DNA of 29,843 nt from JAGXQV01 sp964451375 (GTDB lineage Bacteria; Pseudomonadota; Gammaproteobacteria; Burkholderiales; Sulfuricellaceae): positions 1 through 29,843 of the forward strand of contig CAYVIN010000048.1 in the NCBI GenBank assembly GCA_964451375.1, in the 5' to 3' direction. The first letter of the stretch is position 1; every line of letters begins with the position of its first letter. Below the pieces are notes generated by a model, which was given only the letters and a program-made list of their open reading frames with translations, did not search any database and had not been told where the DNA came from. A program made the position numbers and the translations under genes. Shown piece by piece: positions 29,360-29,843 of this stretch.

Positions 29360-29843
29360 ATGAAAATACTCGTTATCGGCAGCGGCGGGCGTGAGCACGC
29401 ACTCGCATGGAAACTGGCGCAGAGTCCGCGTTCAACCAAGATCTTCGTCGCCCCCGGCAACGCCGGCACCGAACTCGAGCCGGACCTGACCAATCTCGCC
29501 ATCACGGCCCTTCCCGAACTGCTAACATTCGCGCAACAGGAAAAGATCGCCTTTACCATAGTCGGCCCGGAAGCGCCGCTGGCCGCCGGTATCGTCGACG
29601 CCTTCCGTGCCGAAGGGCTGAAAATCTTCGGCCCGACCCAGTTCGCGGCGCAACTGGAAAGCTCCAAGGATTTCGCCAAGGCTTTCATGGTGCGGCACAA
29701 CATCCCGACCGCAGCTTACGCCTCCTTCACCGATGCAGCCCAGGCCCACGCCTACATTGACCGGCAGGGCGCCCCCATCGTGATCAAGGCCGACGGACTG
29801 GCTGCGGGCAAGGGCGTGGTAGTGGCTCAGGACCTGAACGAAG
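29360..29843 (+). CDS. purD: Phosphoribosylamine-glycine ligase, N-terminal part (3' truncated)
   Basis: The window ends inside this gene after about 161 codons. The product (GAR synthetase) joins glycine to phosphoribosylamine with ATP, the second step of purine synthesis. The start MKILVIGSGGREHALAWKL is the family signature, followed by APGNAGTE, TIVGPEAPLAAGIVD, FGPTQ, AAQLESSKDFAK and the ATP-grasp stretch VIKADGLAAGKGVVVA. TTAGG lies about nine bases before the ATG. It is the natural partner of purH upstream; the truncation is due to the window edge only. Confidence 0.96.
   Translation, partial: MKILVIGSGGREHALAWKLAQSPRSTKIFVAPGNAGTELEPDLTNLAITALPELLTFAQQEKIAFTIVGPEAPLAAGIVDAFRAEGLKIFGPTQFAAQLESSKDFAKAFMVRHNIPTAAYASFTDAAQAHAYIDRQGAPIVIKADGLAAGKGVVVAQDLNE

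Overview
The window looks like chromosome of a betaproteobacterium with fairly high G+C. The evidence is the gene content and order: ahcY-metF at the left edge, argB, a pyrimidine 5'-nucleotidase-like HAD protein, and the dusB-fis-purH-purD run at the right edge. All of these resemble betaproteobacterial housekeeping loci. The exact order or genus cannot be fixed by eye (Nitrosomonadales or Rhodocyclales-like lineages would fit).

Layout, left to right. (1) 1-1462: the 3' end of ahcY, an intrinsic terminator, and metF. (2) 1462-3430: an approximately 180-bp palindromic element, a divergent FliD-like gene on the minus strand, and a second palindromic element of about 245 bp in the leader of argB. 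(3) 3463-10837: argB, a 1929-residue hybrid sensor kinase with GGDEF and EAL domains, and a HAD phosphatase whose start overlaps the kinase stop. (4) 10951-19469, all minus strand: an outer-membrane barrel protein, a terminator, a secreted TPR-CHAT caspase-like protein, then a tight group of a 4-TM small protein, a two-TM K+ channel with two RCK domains, a CHASE2 class III adenylate cyclase and a periplasmic FecR-like protein. (5) 19751-21555, plus strand: a CheX-like phosphatase, a single-domain response regulator and a PAS-GGDEF diguanylate cyclase in overlapping order. Converging on them is a membrane kinase (21575-23893, minus) with a solute-binding sensor domain, an HPt and a CheA-like ATPase but no receiver. 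(6) 24033-26348: a TonB-dependent receptor divergent from that kinase. (7) 26465 to the end: dusB, fis, purH and the 5' part of purD.

How the parts may work together. The middle 20 kb is unusually rich in signalling: two c-di-GMP enzymes, one cAMP cyclase, four receiver domains, two HPt domains and one CheX. The two most interesting ensembles are (a) the kinase/REC/CheX/DGC set, which has the complementary parts of a compact chemotaxis-like phosphorelay without chemoreceptors or CheW, and (b) the minus-strand envelope set joining an OM barrel, a secreted caspase-like protein, a K+ channel, a cAMP cyclase with a periplasmic sensor, and a FecR-like protein. Both functional proposals are inferences from domain content and gene order. 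No tRNA, rRNA, CRISPR array, transposase or phage gene was seen.
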